A stretch of DNA of 64,000 bases from the NCBI GenBank assembly GCA_011800805.1, contig MPNW01000341.1, positions 1-64,000 on the forward strand, given 5' to 3'. Each line of letters opens with the position of its first letter. Position 1 is the stretch's first letter. The notes beneath the pieces are model-generated. The model ran no database searches. It was given only the letters and a program-made list of their open reading frames with translations, and was not told the origin of the DNA. This stretch comes from Hirudo medicinalis (lineage: Eukaryota; Annelida; Clitellata; Hirudinida; Hirudinidae). Shown in pieces: positions 63,772-64,000 of the stretch. Both the position numbers and the translations under genes were made by a program.

Positions 63772-64000
63772 GTCAATTCTGTTATTTTTGTCAGTGTTGC
63801 TGTAGCAAATACATTTGATCACATCATCAAAATTATTATTTAAAATTTTATAGAATGATCTAAAACCTTTTAAAATACTTTATTTCATTTTCTATTTTAA
63901 TATTAATTTGTATAATAGAGACAGTCAGTTGATATTAAAAATCGCAAATATATGTACATTAGTCGACATCTGGAAGTGCATAACAATACTGCAAGTAAAC
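63772..64000 (+). other. Start of dynein intron 63, runs off the window
   Basis: After the donor at 63772 (GTCAAT) no further exon is seen. The next expected segment, leading to AAA6, is absent, so the gene continues past the right edge. Confidence 0.7.

Noticed and set aside
1..64000. CRISPR array, bacterial operon or viral system
   Set aside because: No spaced direct repeats, no tightly packed collinear genes and no viral proteins; all genes are animal genes with introns except PTS.

Overview
The window is nuclear DNA from a ciliated invertebrate animal. It is AT-rich and intron-dense, all eight protein genes have clear animal homologues, and the spaces between and inside genes carry tRNA-derived SINEs, decayed non-LTR retroelements, a Tc1/mariner element and a MITE. 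I cannot name the phylum from sequence alone. Nothing here looks bacterial or viral, and there is no CRISPR array or operon.

Layout, left to right: a discoidin domain receptor tyrosine kinase (+, 1418-7764, 13 exons); flotillin-1 (-, 8146-12048, 12 exons); COP9 signalosome subunit 8 (-, 12908-14554, 7 exons); mitochondrial ribosomal protein L45 (+, 15353-17848, 8 exons); the 18S rRNA methyltransferase BUD23 (+, 19033-22114, 10 exons); AMPK gamma subunit (+, 22580-27030, 14 exons); 6-pyruvoyl-tetrahydropterin synthase (-, 27546-28079, one exon); and an axonemal outer-arm dynein heavy chain of the DNAH5/DNAH8 type (+, 29121 to beyond the right edge, 63 exons recovered). Exon limits come from reading splice sites against remembered family proteins. 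Reading phase closes across every gene model except for one missing base in the dynein stalk.

The genes do not form a pathway. They are ordinary neighbours: receptor signalling, membrane microdomains, protein turnover, mitochondrial translation, ribosome maturation, energy sensing, tetrahydrobiopterin synthesis and ciliary motility. COPS8/MRPL45 and PTS/dynein are head-to-head pairs; DDR and FLOT1 are convergent.

I did not find a convincing undescribed multi-gene system. The most unusual signal is in splicing. By my count 56 of 121 5-prime splice sites have a pyrimidine at intron position +3, and four to six introns appear to be GC-AG. Other points of note are a DFG-to-DFC change in the receptor kinase, a frameshift in the dynein stalk, a SINE family that shares its 3-prime end with an L2-like LINE in the same window, and two repeats with intact target-site duplications.
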